DNA from: Lentisphaeria bacterium UBA1784
GTDB lineage: Bacteria > Verrucomicrobiota > Lentisphaeria > Victivallales > Victivallaceae
Reading direction: 5' to 3'
Assembly (NCBI GenBank): GCA_002315455.1
Contig: DCGG01000166.1
Location: 2,973-17,321, forward strand
DNA length: 14,349 nt
Part shown: positions 1 through 6,618 of the stretch, piece by piece
How the letters are laid out: each line of letters opens with the position of its first letter
Position numbering within the stretch: position 1 is the first letter of the stretch
Position numbers and translations under genes: made by a program
Notes under the pieces: model-generated
What the model was told of the DNA's origin: nothing
The model's input: only the letters and a program-made list of their open reading frames with translations
Databases searched by the model: none

Positions 1-266
1 CCCGCCGCAAGCTGATTGATCCCGGCAGAGTTGAAGAAGGTTATGAAAGGCATGCCGCGCTGGGCCGCGCTCTCCTGCTCGATCACCCACGGGATCCGCG
101 GAGACGGGTCCGGCAGGGTGCTGACCCAGTAGGCGTGGACGTCCGCCACCGGAAACGAGAAGGAGATCGTCCCCTCTGAAGCCCCCTGCGGCTCCACCGG
201 AAGCGCGAGAAAACGTTCATTCGTTTCTCTGCGCTCCGTCCGTCCGAAACTCGTGACGATGATCAT
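1..266 (-). CDS. Partial unknown protein, possibly a glycoside hydrolase N-terminus
   Basis: Only the first 88 codons are inside the window; the gene runs off the left edge. It starts at ATG 266-264 (MIIVTSFGRTERRETNERF...), with an AGGAGG Shine-Dalgarno sequence at 284-279, about 12 bases upstream. No signal peptide is seen. The translated part contains a stretch (SFPVADVHAYWVSTL, then MPFITFFNSAGINQL) that reminds me of the beta-sandwich N-terminus of GH36-type alpha-galactosidases, where a line like 'PV..FFN..G.NR' occurs. That resemblance is weak and from memory. The gene starts 29 bases after the stop of the upstream lipoprotein gene on the same strand, so it is probably the third gene of the murA operon. 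The function is open; the rest of the gene is needed. Confidence 0.6.
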   Translation of the reverse strand, partial: MIIVTSFGRTERRETNERFLALPVEPQGASEGTISFSFPVADVHAYWVSTLPDPSPRIPWVIEQESAAQRGMPFITFFNSAGINQLAA

Positions 267-295
267 CTTCTTCCCCCGCCTCCTGCACGCAAGGA

Positions 296-898
296 CTATT
301 TTGCCCTGGCGTTGATCCGCAGGACCCGGATGGTATCCGCATCGTAGGGATGGGCAGCATTCATCGCCTCCACGAACTCCGCGGGAGTCCGGGCGGAAGT
401 CCTGAACTCGGCCACGTGCTTATCCGCATAGAGGACCACCGCGACCCCGTTCTGGGGATAGAGTGCAAAAGCCATGGGGAACTCCGCGGGCTTTTCGATG
501 GGAGTGTGCTGGAAGGTACGCGCCACGAAGCCGAAGTCCCTGCCTGTGACCGGGTCCTTCACGAGGACGGCATCGTCCACGTATCCCTCGGTGGCCACGT
601 CGGCGAGTTTCTCCGGCATATTGTCGTCATGGTCGATGGTGTACATGATGATGCCCTGCGCCAGTTTCTCCATGCGTTCGACCGTCGCCTTGGTATCGAC
701 CTTGGCGGCATCCTTCGTCACCACGATGGCGACCGCGGCCTTCTTGGGCGCGGACTCCTGCTTGGCAACGGACTCCTGCTTGGCAGTGGATTCCGCGCTC
801 TTGTCGCAGGACTTCTTCCCGCAGCAGCGTTTGCAGCAGCATCCCGGCAGCAGAAGCACAGCCGCCAACAGGACAGCACAAATGGTGAAATGTTTCAT
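296..898 (-). CDS. Cys-rich lipoprotein with a pseudopilin-like soluble domain
   Basis: Predicted 200-residue lipoprotein. The start chosen is ATG 898-896, preceded by AAGGA (911-907) at 8 bases; an in-frame TTG two codons upstream is less likely. Residues 1-19 form a signal peptide ending in lipobox LLPGC, so Cys20 is probably lipidated. Right after it is an unusual Cys cluster (Cys20, 21, 22, 25, 26, 31), then a Lys/Ala/Glu linker with a short AKQES repeat. The C-terminal ~130 residues (ERMEKLAQGIIMYTIDHDDN... and VAVVLYADKHVAEF) resemble the soluble part of PVC prepilin-type proteins, whose usual signatures are 'LK.IG.AL.MYA.D..' and 'LFADGHVE'. Here the pilin N-terminal helix is replaced by a lipid anchor, and the DG is DK. 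It lies 57 bases downstream of murA and is probably cotranscribed. The function is unknown. Confidence 0.75.
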   Translation of the reverse strand: MKHFTICAVLLAAVLLLPGCCCKRCCGKKSCDKSAESTAKQESVAKQESAPKKAAVAIVVTKDAAKVDTKATVERMEKLAQGIIMYTIDHDDNMPEKLADVATEGYVDDAVLVKDPVTGRDFGFVARTFQHTPIEKPAEFPMAFALYPQNGVAVVLYADKHVAEFRTSARTPAEFVEAMNAAHPYDADTIRVLRINARAK

Positions 899-955
899 GA
901 TCAAATTCCTTTCTCTTTTTTGGAGGTTGAAGCAAATCGGTTCTTTTTTCTGAAA

Positions 956-2236
956 TCAGCGAACGATCTCTTCCACGTCGGCTCCGATCCCGTGGAGTTT
1001 CTCCAGCAGGTTCTCGTAGCCGCGATAGATGATCTCGGCGTGGTTGATGGTGCTTTCTCCCTTGGCGCAGAGGGCCGCGATCACCATGGCCATTCCGGCG
1101 CGGATATCCGGGCTGGACATCTCCACGCCGTGGAGGTCCGCCTTGCCCGTGATGACCACCCGATGCGGATCGCAGACGATGGCGTTGGCACCCATGCTGA
1201 TGAGCCGGTCCGCAAAATAGATCCGGCTCTCGAACATCTTCTCGAAGAACATCACCGTCCCCCGGCATTGGGTGGCGGCGACGATGGTGCAACTCATCAT
1301 ATCCGAGGGATACTGGGGCCACGGACCGTCTGCGATCTGCGGAATGTGTCCGCCGAAATCCGGTTCGATCCGGGGAGTCTGACCGCCGGGAAGGAAGATC
1401 CGGTCCGCCCGTAGCGTCATACGGATCCCCAGTCGCTCATAGACGCGGCGCAGCATCCAGTAGTGCCGCGGAGTGGTCCCGGTGATGGTCATCTCCTGAC
1501 CGGTAGCGGCGCCGAGCGCGATGAAACTCCCGGCTTCGATGTGGTCGCCGATAATGGTATAGTCCGCGCCGTGGAGCCGCTCCACGCCCTCAATGGTGAT
1601 GGAGTTGCTCCCCGCGCCCGAGATGCGTCCGCCCATGGCGTTGAGCATATCGGCGAGGTCCTTCACGTGAGGCTCTCCCGCAGCGTTGTAGAGGGTGGTG
1701 GTGCCCTTCGCCGTGACGGCGGCGATGAGGATCTGTTCAGTGGCGGTGACGCTGGCTTCGTCGAGAAAGAGTTCCCGGCCCCGCAGTCCGTGGGGCGCTT
1801 CGAAACAGTAGGTCAGATCGCCGGACATCTTTGCACCCAGTTTGATCAGTCCGTAGAAGTGCCCGTCCAGACGCCTCCGTCCGATGACGTCGCCGCCGGG
1901 GGGATAGAGTTCCGCCTTGCCGCAACGGGCGAGCAGGGGGGCCGTGAAAAGGATGCTGGTACGGTTCCGGGAGCAGAGTTCCTTGGATATCCCGGTGGTG
2001 CGGACATCCCGACACTGAAAGGAGAGAACGTTCTTCTCGAAGGTGTATTCCGCGCCCAGAAACTCCGCGATGTCCAACATGGTCCGCACGTCCAGAATGT
2101 CCGGGACGTTCCGCAGAGTGACCGGTTCGTCGGTCAACAGCAGAGCGGCAATCATAGGCAATGCCGCGTTCTTATTCCCGCTGACGGCGATGGTGCCGCC
2201 TGTCGTGGTCCCGCCCCGTACCAAAAGACTTTTCAT
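956..2236 (-). CDS. murA: UDP-GlcNAc 1-carboxyvinyltransferase (MurA), Asp variant
   Basis: First committed cytoplasmic step of peptidoglycan synthesis: transfers enolpyruvate from PEP to the 3-OH of UDP-GlcNAc. The length of 426 residues fits the family (E. coli 419). Seen in the sequence: SGNKNAALP with Lys22-Asn23 at the same numbers as E. coli; flexible loop PPGGDVIGRRRLD; YPSDM with Asp312 (E. coli Asp305); DIRAGMA with Arg379 (E. coli Arg371); and RGYENLLEKL with Arg405 (E. coli Arg397). The loop residue that is Cys115 in E. coli is Asp116 here (GAC, 1891-1889). This natural variant occurs in Mycobacterium and Chlamydia and prevents covalent fosfomycin attack. The start at 2236 has a strong AAAGGAGG (2255-2248) 11 bases upstream. 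It is the first gene of a minus-strand operon and diverges from the MFS gene. Confidence 0.96.
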   Translation of the reverse strand: MKSLLVRGGTTTGGTIAVSGNKNAALPMIAALLLTDEPVTLRNVPDILDVRTMLDIAEFLGAEYTFEKNVLSFQCRDVRTTGISKELCSRNRTSILFTAPLLARCGKAELYPPGGDVIGRRRLDGHFYGLIKLGAKMSGDLTYCFEAPHGLRGRELFLDEASVTATEQILIAAVTAKGTTTLYNAAGEPHVKDLADMLNAMGGRISGAGSNSITIEGVERLHGADYTIIGDHIEAGSFIALGAATGQEMTITGTTPRHYWMLRRVYERLGIRMTLRADRIFLPGGQTPRIEPDFGGHIPQIADGPWPQYPSDMMSCTIVAATQCRGTVMFFEKMFESRIYFADRLISMGANAIVCDPHRVVITGKADLHGVEMSSPDIRAGMAMVIAALCAKGESTINHAEIIYRGYENLLEKLHGIGADVEEIVR

Positions 2237-2281
2237 AAAGTGCCTCGCCTCCTTTGCTGCATGCTTGAGTTTCCTCGGCTT

Positions 2282-2310
2282 AAATTAGTATGGATTGCGC
2301 CGTATTTCAA
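2282..2310 (-). promoter_or_regulatory. Putative sigma-70-type promoter of murA
   Basis: TTGAAA (2310-2305), a 17-base spacer, then TAATTT (2287-2282) on the minus strand, 46 bases before the murA start. The spacing is ideal and the -10 is imperfect. The region lies in the 178-base divergent gap shared with the MFS promoter. Confidence 0.45.
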
Positions 2311-2342
2311 GGGAAGACCTGCTCTTTTCACAAAAAAAACGA

Positions 2343-2370
2343 TTGCTTTTCCACTGAAAAACGGTATATT
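2343..2370 (+). promoter_or_regulatory. Putative promoter of the MFS transporter gene
   Basis: TTGCTT (2343-2348), a 16-base spacer, then TATATT (2365-2370), 44 bases before the ATG at 2415, in an AT-rich patch. The TATATT followed by A recurs at other promoters in this window. Confidence 0.55.
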
Positions 2371-2414
2371 ATGCAAAATTATCACGTTTCATTCCATTTT
2401 TGGGGGGCAATACC

Positions 2415-3593
2415 ATGTTCCGGATCTTCGTTTATCTCTTCCCGGTGCTGACCAATTTCATCCTTTTTGCGGTCTTCTACAACACCAGCATCTCCTTCAC
2501 CCGGGCCGGACACGGAGCGCTTCTGCTCACGCTGATCCCTGCGATCTGGGCCCTCTCCTACGCGGTGATCTCGCCCCTGCTCGGCAGGATTGCCACCGAC
2601 CGGAACGCCGCAAAACTGATCGCCGCAGCAGCTCTTCTGGAGGCGGTGCTGATGGGGTTCTTCGCCGTCACGGATTGTACCGTCTGGAAACAATACCTTC
2701 TCGTGGCCCTGATGGGCGTGGCTCTCGCCATCTACTGCACGCCCTTTCAGGTCTTCATGCGGGCGGCGGAACGGGGCAGCGAAGGCGGAGCGGTCCGTTC
2801 CACTGCGCTCTATACGTTTTCGTGGAGTTTCGGGTCGGGGCTGGGACCGTTTTTCATGTCCCGGCTCTCCATGCGCGCGGGGTACCTGACCGCCAGCGCC
2901 ATCGGACTTGCTATCGCGCTGGGGGCTCTGATCCTCGGAGCGTGGTACAAGCGCGTTGCGAACCAGCCGCTTCCGGACCCCTCCCCCGCGTCCGGCGGCA
3001 AGACGAAGCCCGCCACGGACTACTCCAAGTACCCGGACCTCGCAAAGATGGGGTGGTACGGAGCTTTTGTAGGCGTCCTCGTCGTCAACGTGGTGCGGAT
3101 GCTTCTGCCCTATCAAGTGGAAAAACTTGGCATGAGCAAAGTGGTCAGCGGGAATGCCGTGGCGATCTACAGTTTCACGCAGGCGTTTCTGGCGCTGGCG
3201 CTGATCCGAAGCCGGACGTGGATGTTCCGACCGCTGCCGCTGGTGGCGGCGCTTGTGAGCGGACTCGCCGGGATGACGCTTTTCGGATTGGCCGCATCAC
3301 CCGTTCTTTTCTGCACGGGAGCGCTGTTCTACGGAGCGTATTGCGGGATCTTCTATTTCCAGTTGGTATTTTATTCGGTGGCGCATCCGACGAAGAGCAC
3401 GAAGTACATCGCCATGAACGAGTTCACGGTGGGAGTCTCCTCTGCGGCTTCCGGATTCACCGGACTGCTGGTGGGCGGAGGTTCCCCCGCATTGCTCTTT
3501 CTGCTCAGCGGCGGAGTGATCGGTGCCGTGATGCTCAGCGAAGTCATCATCCTCGGGTACCTCTCGCAAAAAAAGGAACAGACCATTTGCTGA
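2415..3593 (+). CDS. Major facilitator superfamily transporter
   Basis: Inner-membrane protein of 392 residues with about 12 hydrophobic segments in two groups of six (roughly residues 4-25, 35-57, 66-85, 92-112, 128-148, 155-177, then 215-236, 246-266, 272-296, 298-322, 338-358, 362-385). They are separated by a hydrophilic loop near residues 180-212 (QPLPDPSPASGGKTKPATDY), the usual MFS layout. The first cytoplasmic loop has GRIATDRNAAK, comparable to the conserved MFS loop 'G.l.Dr.g.r'. The substrate cannot be told from the sequence. The start is ATG 2415, preceded by a G6 run at 2402-2407; a TTG in frame 15 bases upstream is a poorer choice because it overlaps that run. It is monocistronic: its own promoter lies upstream and a hairpin terminator follows the TGA at once. 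It diverges from murA, so a role in cell-wall precursor or drug export is possible but unproven. Confidence 0.85.
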   Translation: MFRIFVYLFPVLTNFILFAVFYNTSISFTRAGHGALLLTLIPAIWALSYAVISPLLGRIATDRNAAKLIAAAALLEAVLMGFFAVTDCTVWKQYLLVALMGVALAIYCTPFQVFMRAAERGSEGGAVRSTALYTFSWSFGSGLGPFFMSRLSMRAGYLTASAIGLAIALGALILGAWYKRVANQPLPDPSPASGGKTKPATDYSKYPDLAKMGWYGAFVGVLVVNVVRMLLPYQVEKLGMSKVVSGNAVAIYSFTQAFLALALIRSRTWMFRPLPLVAALVSGLAGMTLFGLAASPVLFCTGALFYGAYCGIFYFQLVFYSVAHPTKSTKYIAMNEFTVGVSSAASGFTGLLVGGGSPALLFLLSGGVIGAVMLSEVIILGYLSQKKEQTIC

Positions 3594-3602
3594 AATCAGC
3601 AG

Positions 3603-3639
3603 AAAGCCCGCATTTTTGAATGACAAAAATGCGGGCTTT
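3603..3639. terminator. Bidirectional intrinsic terminator
   Basis: A perfect 16-bp inverted repeat: 3603-3618 (AAAGCCCGCATTTTTG) pairs with 3624-3639 around a 5-base loop. The stem is GC-rich in the middle, with A/T runs at its ends that can act as U-tracts in both directions. It lies between the MFS gene (ends 3593) and the convergent small lipoprotein gene (ends 3693), so it probably serves both. Confidence 0.85.
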
Positions 3640-3692
3640 GTATTCCGCTACGACTCAAACATTCTCAAGTCACAGCAAAAACGAACCTCCTG

Positions 3693-3965
3693 TCAGAGCT
3701 TGAGACCGACAGGTCCCGTCTTGACGGGGAAGCTGCTCTGGGTAGAAGTTTTTTTCGTGCTGCTTGAGGATTTCTTCTTGTCTGCAGGCTTAGTTTCAGC
3801 CTTCTTTTCGTTGACGGCTTCAACCTTCGTTCCTGCGGCTTCCACCCAAGCTCCGCACGGGACGTCGAGCCGGGGCTGGGGATTCTGCGCTTCACGAGCG
3901 CTGACGCAACCAACCATGGCGGAGAGCAGACAGAGTCCGATAAAAATTTTTAAGTAACTTTTCAT
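3693..3965 (-). CDS. Small Lys/Ser-rich lipoprotein, unknown function
   Basis: A 90-residue predicted lipoprotein. Residues 1-19 are a signal peptide (MKSYLKIFIGLCLLSAMVGC), with Cys20 as the likely lipidation site; the lipobox MVGC is slightly off consensus. The mature part has a short motif-bearing stretch (PQPRLDVPCGAWVEAAGTKV), then a low-complexity tail rich in Lys, Ser and Thr (KKSSSSTKKTSTQ) that looks disordered. The start at 3965 has AAGGA (3981-3977) 11 bases upstream. The gene follows the large zinc-ribbon protein gene with a 24-base gap on the same strand, so the two are probably cotranscribed and may work together at the envelope. I do not recognise a family. Confidence 0.7.
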   Translation of the reverse strand: MKSYLKIFIGLCLLSAMVGCVSAREAQNPQPRLDVPCGAWVEAAGTKVEAVNEKKAETKPADKKKSSSSTKKTSTQSSFPVKTGPVGLKL

Positions 3966-3989
3966 GATTTGGATATTCCTTGTATTAGA

Positions 3990-5723
3990 TCAGTGAGCAC
4001 GGAGCAGAATTGCCACAGGAATCAAACAAATCTTGCCAATGGTGCTCAACTCCTGATAGTCCTCTTGGATTTCGAGGCTCTTTGCGTTCTTGGGATCTTT
4101 CCAAAGGTGTTTCGCGTCAGGCACCCAGGAGAAGACGGCCTTGTCGGAAACGAGTCCGGGTTTGTTGGGATGAACCTGTCCGGCAGTCCAGACCGCCTTG
4201 CCGTCCTTCATCGTAAATCCGGGTGCGGGGCCCCACTCGCCCTCTTTGGCGCCGGAGATCAGACCGAAGGCTCCGAAAATACCCGCGGACCATACCCATT
4301 TCCCCTCTTCTGCGGCAGACACGTAACCAGGCTTTTGAGGATTGGTCAAACCAGCCTTCCACATCCAACCTTTATTGTTGGAACCGATGACATATCCATA
4401 TCTCATGCTGTGGGGCGCTCCGCTGCTCGGATAACTTTCAAGGGCCTCCGGGAGTGCGACTCCGTCAAAATTCGGGATCATGACATATTTCTGCCCCATG
4501 GTGTCAGCGATCCACTGCCCTCGCCTATCATCAGCAACGACGTAGGGACAGAAAGCATCGTGAGTTTTGGGCGTCCAAGCCGCGTTGAAGGCGGTACGCC
4601 ATTTAGCCCATTCCCCGATCTTGTTCGGCACTTTCTGCGCGACTTTGAGGAATTCCTCCTCCACGTAGATATCACTAGGATTGGAGTCCAGACGGCTGAT
4701 CTCGACGATGATACTCATGAGATCCGCTTCCGGCATAAAATATTTCAGCACATTTTCCGGAACGGAAATCTGTTTTGAAACGATCTCTCGGTCAACAGCA
4801 TCAATAGACTTCTGAACAGTGTTGCGGGCTTCTTCATCTTCTGCCTTCGCAAGACGCTGCTTGAGTGACTCCTTCTTACCCTCCAACCTTTTTTGCTCGT
4901 TCCAAGAAACATAGAAAGCACCACGGATTTGAGCGCGGATCATGCCACGGACGACATAGGAATTTCCACACTGCGCCATGAAATACTGCAGAACGTCCTC
5001 CCGACCACTCAGCACGACCGCCCGCATAAGTTTCTCGGACTCGTCTTCGCGGGCAACATACCGGATAGAATTATCTGCCAGAGACAACCCCAGAGCGAAA
5101 GCGACAAAGCGGTCCTTGACAGATACCATGTATGCCTCGCTTGGCGGTGCATCACCAGAAATGGCAGCGACAGGGTCTGTAGTAAACCAATAAACGGCAC
5201 TTGGCCCGGGATTTTCACGATATTCCTTCGCGGCATCCTTGGAGGCTTTGTAAACAACCTTGTCCGCCGGATCAGGCCAGCAATACCGGATCAAATCCAT
5301 TGAGCCGTACGAAATAACGGTGCTCCATATTTCCAACGCAGGAGTCTGAGCAAGTAAAGACTTGATCTTCTTTGCCTGAGTCGCCACAGGCACGTTCTTC
5401 TTCGTGCAATCGGGGAGATAAACTTTCAGAAATTCGCAGGCTTTTTTACAAAGGTTGCGATGCTTATAGTATTTTGCCTGCCTTTCTTTTTCGTACCTTT
5501 GTTCCTCTGCCATCCCCGAAAGTGCATCCACCAAAGCACTGGGAGCATTCTTGAGATTACACATGTGGCAACGATAACCTTTTCGAGCCGAATCATGATA
5601 CGCTTCATTGCGGTCTCTTGTTTCAATAACCTTGCCACAATCAATACACTTGACCTCTTTTGCAGCAAGTCCGATGCTCACCATGACGGCGAGAACCTCC
5701 AACACCAGTACCTTTTTCTTCAT
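3990..5723 (-). CDS. Exported protein with zinc-ribbon-like motif and C-terminal W/PG repeats
   Basis: A 577-residue protein I cannot assign. Residues 1-21 look like a cleavable signal peptide (MKKKVLVLEVLAVMVSIGLA). Cys26-x2-Cys29 and Cys52-x2-Cys55 form a zinc-ribbon-like pair. Residues ~70-125 and ~275-315 are charged and helical; the second is a probable coiled coil (EQKRLEGKKESLKQRLAKAE). Residues ~440-540 contain degenerate repeats of the type W..AG...P.KPG.VS...G.W (Trp455, 476, 478, 497, 512, 533), a possible beta-propeller or binding-repeat region. A hydrophobic stretch (562-574) ends the protein. GC is about 45-50% in two hand-counted lines, well below neighbouring genes. The start at 5723 has only a weak purine-rich Shine-Dalgarno sequence (GAGAAAG). 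It is the first gene of a two-gene unit with the downstream small lipoprotein. Confidence 0.75.
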   Translation of the reverse strand: MKKKVLVLEVLAVMVSIGLAAKEVKCIDCGKVIETRDRNEAYHDSARKGYRCHMCNLKNAPSALVDALSGMAEEQRYEKERQAKYYKHRNLCKKACEFLKVYLPDCTKKNVPVATQAKKIKSLLAQTPALEIWSTVISYGSMDLIRYCWPDPADKVVYKASKDAAKEYRENPGPSAVYWFTTDPVAAISGDAPPSEAYMVSVKDRFVAFALGLSLADNSIRYVAREDESEKLMRAVVLSGREDVLQYFMAQCGNSYVVRGMIRAQIRGAFYVSWNEQKRLEGKKESLKQRLAKAEDEEARNTVQKSIDAVDREIVSKQISVPENVLKYFMPEADLMSIIVEISRLDSNPSDIYVEEEFLKVAQKVPNKIGEWAKWRTAFNAAWTPKTHDAFCPYVVADDRRGQWIADTMGQKYVMIPNFDGVALPEALESYPSSGAPHSMRYGYVIGSNNKGWMWKAGLTNPQKPGYVSAAEEGKWVWSAGIFGAFGLISGAKEGEWGPAPGFTMKDGKAVWTAGQVHPNKPGLVSDKAVFSWVPDAKHLWKDPKNAKSLEIQEDYQELSTIGKICLIPVAILLRAH

Positions 5724-5844
5724 TTGCTTTCTCTTTTTTGTTTTTCTTCGTTCCGGGCAGAAAAAACCTTACAAAAGTCTTCACTCTCCCTCGAGAGAAA
5801 TCTTCTCCCAACCTCCTTCTCTTCTGCAAAAATGAAACAACCCT

Positions 5845-5873
5845 GTTATAACGCCTCCTTTCCCTTAAGGCAA
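5845..5873 (-). promoter_or_regulatory. Putative promoter of the zinc-ribbon protein operon
   Basis: TTGCCT (5873-5868), a 17-base spacer, then TATAAC (5850-5845) on the minus strand. This gives a 5' leader of about 115 bases before the ATG at 5723. The leader contains purine-rich AAGGAGG-like runs (about 5810-5818) not placed before a convincing start codon. Confidence 0.5.
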
Positions 5874-6066
5874 CCGCCATCAAAATCTTTTTGACGGGAA
5901 TTCCGTTTGTTGCTGTTTGAAAAATTCCAAGCCTGAAAAAGCCGACTTTTCTTTTGATTTTTCACGCAAAAAGTCGTTCCCTCCAAAAGATACTTTTTCC
6001 ACCACGGGCACGAGTCCCACCATCATGAATAATCGTTTTCATTTCACAAATCTTGCAATGGAATGC
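5874..6066. other. AT-rich intergenic stretch, no gene seen
   Basis: A gap of about 190 bases between the promoter of the zinc-ribbon operon and the second minus-strand terminator. Open frames here (for example on the plus strand from 5917) have no ribosome binding site or recognisable protein pattern. I see only short A/T runs and a GGAATTCC palindrome near 5898-5905. Confidence 0.5.
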
Positions 6067-6096
6067 AAAAAAAACGGAACCCGTTGCCGGATTCCG
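6067..6096 (-). terminator. Intrinsic terminator (second of a tandem pair)
   Basis: On the minus strand CGGAA-T-CCG (6096-6088) pairs with CGG-G-TTCCG (6083-6075, one mismatch) around a GCAA loop, followed by eight T residues (6074-6067). It lies about 85 bases beyond the terminator of the structured RNA and would stop read-through or end a second small transcript. Confidence 0.75.
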
Positions 6097-6175
6097 CTGA
6101 TAAAATCTGGAAATATTGTCCTCACACCATGGGAGTTTCCGGATTTCTCACGAAATCCAGCGATGCAAGGAAGAC
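6097..6175 (-). ncRNA. Possible second small structured RNA or read-through element
   Basis: Between the two minus-strand terminators. Bases 6160-6152 pair with 6147-6139 (9 bp including one G-U), closed by a GUGA loop of the GNRA type. An outer 6-bp helix (6175-6170 with 6123-6118, one G-U) encloses it. The terminator at 6096-6067 follows. I see no promoter of its own, so it is either a read-through extension of the upstream RNA or a processed piece. No protein frame fits. Confidence 0.4.
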
Positions 6176-6178
6176 CAT

Positions 6179-6208
6179 AAAAAAAACCGAACGCTTCCTT
6201 ACGTTCAG
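6179..6208 (-). terminator. Intrinsic terminator of the structured RNA
   Basis: On the minus strand a 7-bp stem (6208-6202 CTGAACG with 6193-6187 CGTTCGG, one G-U), an 8-base loop, then eight T residues (6186-6179). The stem shares its first three bases (6208-6206) with the long-range helix of the RNA upstream. Confidence 0.85.
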
Positions 6209-6393
6209 TCTGTAGGCCCCGCCAAGAGCCCGCTATCCCCACGCGCAGAAGCGCCCGGCAAGACGTGAAGACACAATCTCACCGGACACATTTCACCTAT
6301 GGAGAATAGCAAATTGGTTGTTTACTTGGCGGGTTTACAGACTGATTTGCTGAAATGTAAAACGGTTTTCAAATAGCCACGACTTTCTGTCGC
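6179..6393 (-). ncRNA. Orphan structured non-coding RNA, ~215 nt, unidentified
   Basis: A discrete RNA gene on the minus strand: a near-consensus promoter (6428-6400), a predicted 5' end near G6393, and a strong terminator ending near 6179. Visible complementarity: 5' hairpin GCGAC/GUCGU (6393-6389 with 6383-6379); 8 bp 6358-6351 with 6295-6288; 6 bp 6350-6345 with 6314-6309; 9 bp 6344-6336 with 6214-6206; 8 bp 6332-6325 with 6226-6219; and a helix 6310-6301 with 6240-6232 that partly competes. The 9- and 8-bp helices use bases inside the loop closed by the 6- and 8-bp helices, so they form a pseudoknot or an alternative fold. No ORF with a ribosome site lies inside. A 6S-like role is conceivable (closing stem, asymmetric bubble, apical stem). 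I found no RNase P, tmRNA or SRP signature and assign no family. Confidence 0.72.
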
Positions 6394-6399
6394 ACTTTT

Positions 6400-6428
6400 A
6401 CTATAATCGGAAAAGAAAGGTTTGTCAA
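6400..6428 (-). promoter_or_regulatory. Strong sigma-70-type promoter of the structured RNA
   Basis: TTGACA (6428-6423, full consensus), a 17-base spacer, then TATAGT (6405-6400) on the minus strand. Predicted start at G6393, six bases after the -10. This is the closest match to the bacterial consensus in the window, fitting an abundant RNA. Confidence 0.85.
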
Positions 6429-6505
6429 GGCGGAAAAAAATAAAAAATATCAAGATTTTGTCCGCAAACGGAAAAAACAGCTATTTTTGAAATAAAAAAG
6501 AAGAT

Positions 6506-6562
6506 TCAGAGGAAACGCAGAGAGGCAACTGGAGCCGCCGTGGACACATAGATGGCTGACAT
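6506..6562 (-). CDS. Small ORF of 18 codons with strong ribosome site
   Basis: ATG 6562-6560 to TGA 6508-6506 encodes MSAIYVSTAAPVASLRFL. A perfect AAGGAGG (6575-6569) stands six bases before the ATG, and a promoter (TTGCAA-N16-TACATT) lies about 57 bases upstream, so it has its own transcription and translation signals. It sits between the terminator of the pyrH-lpxA operon and the promoter of the structured RNA, same strand. The peptide is mildly hydrophobic with no run of one amino acid, so it is not an obvious amino-acid attenuation leader. It could be a functional micropeptide, a leader, or a chance ORF. Downstream, the minus strand is T-rich with only a short UCCG-UUUG-CGGA hairpin (about 6474-6463) as a possible weak terminator. 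Confidence 0.45.
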   Translation of the reverse strand: MSAIYVSTAAPVASLRFL

Positions 6563-6618
6563 GATTTTCCTCCTTGATCCAAATTTCGGTTTTATTTATT
6601 GCAATCCAATCAGTCGAT

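Noticed and set aside
1463..3619. A 718-codon open frame on the plus strand
   Set aside because: It runs antisense through murA and out of frame through the MFS gene. Its translation has no domain pattern, and long antisense frames are expected in GC-rich DNA.
5641..5883. An 80-codon minus-strand frame overlapping the start of the 577-residue protein
   Set aside because: It overlaps a good signal peptide in another frame, and its Arg/Lys-rich translation looks random.
6179..6393. Assignment of the structured RNA as RNase P, tmRNA or SRP RNA
   Set aside because: None of the conserved blocks of these RNAs was found and the length does not fit RNase P or tmRNA. A 6S role remains only a possibility.
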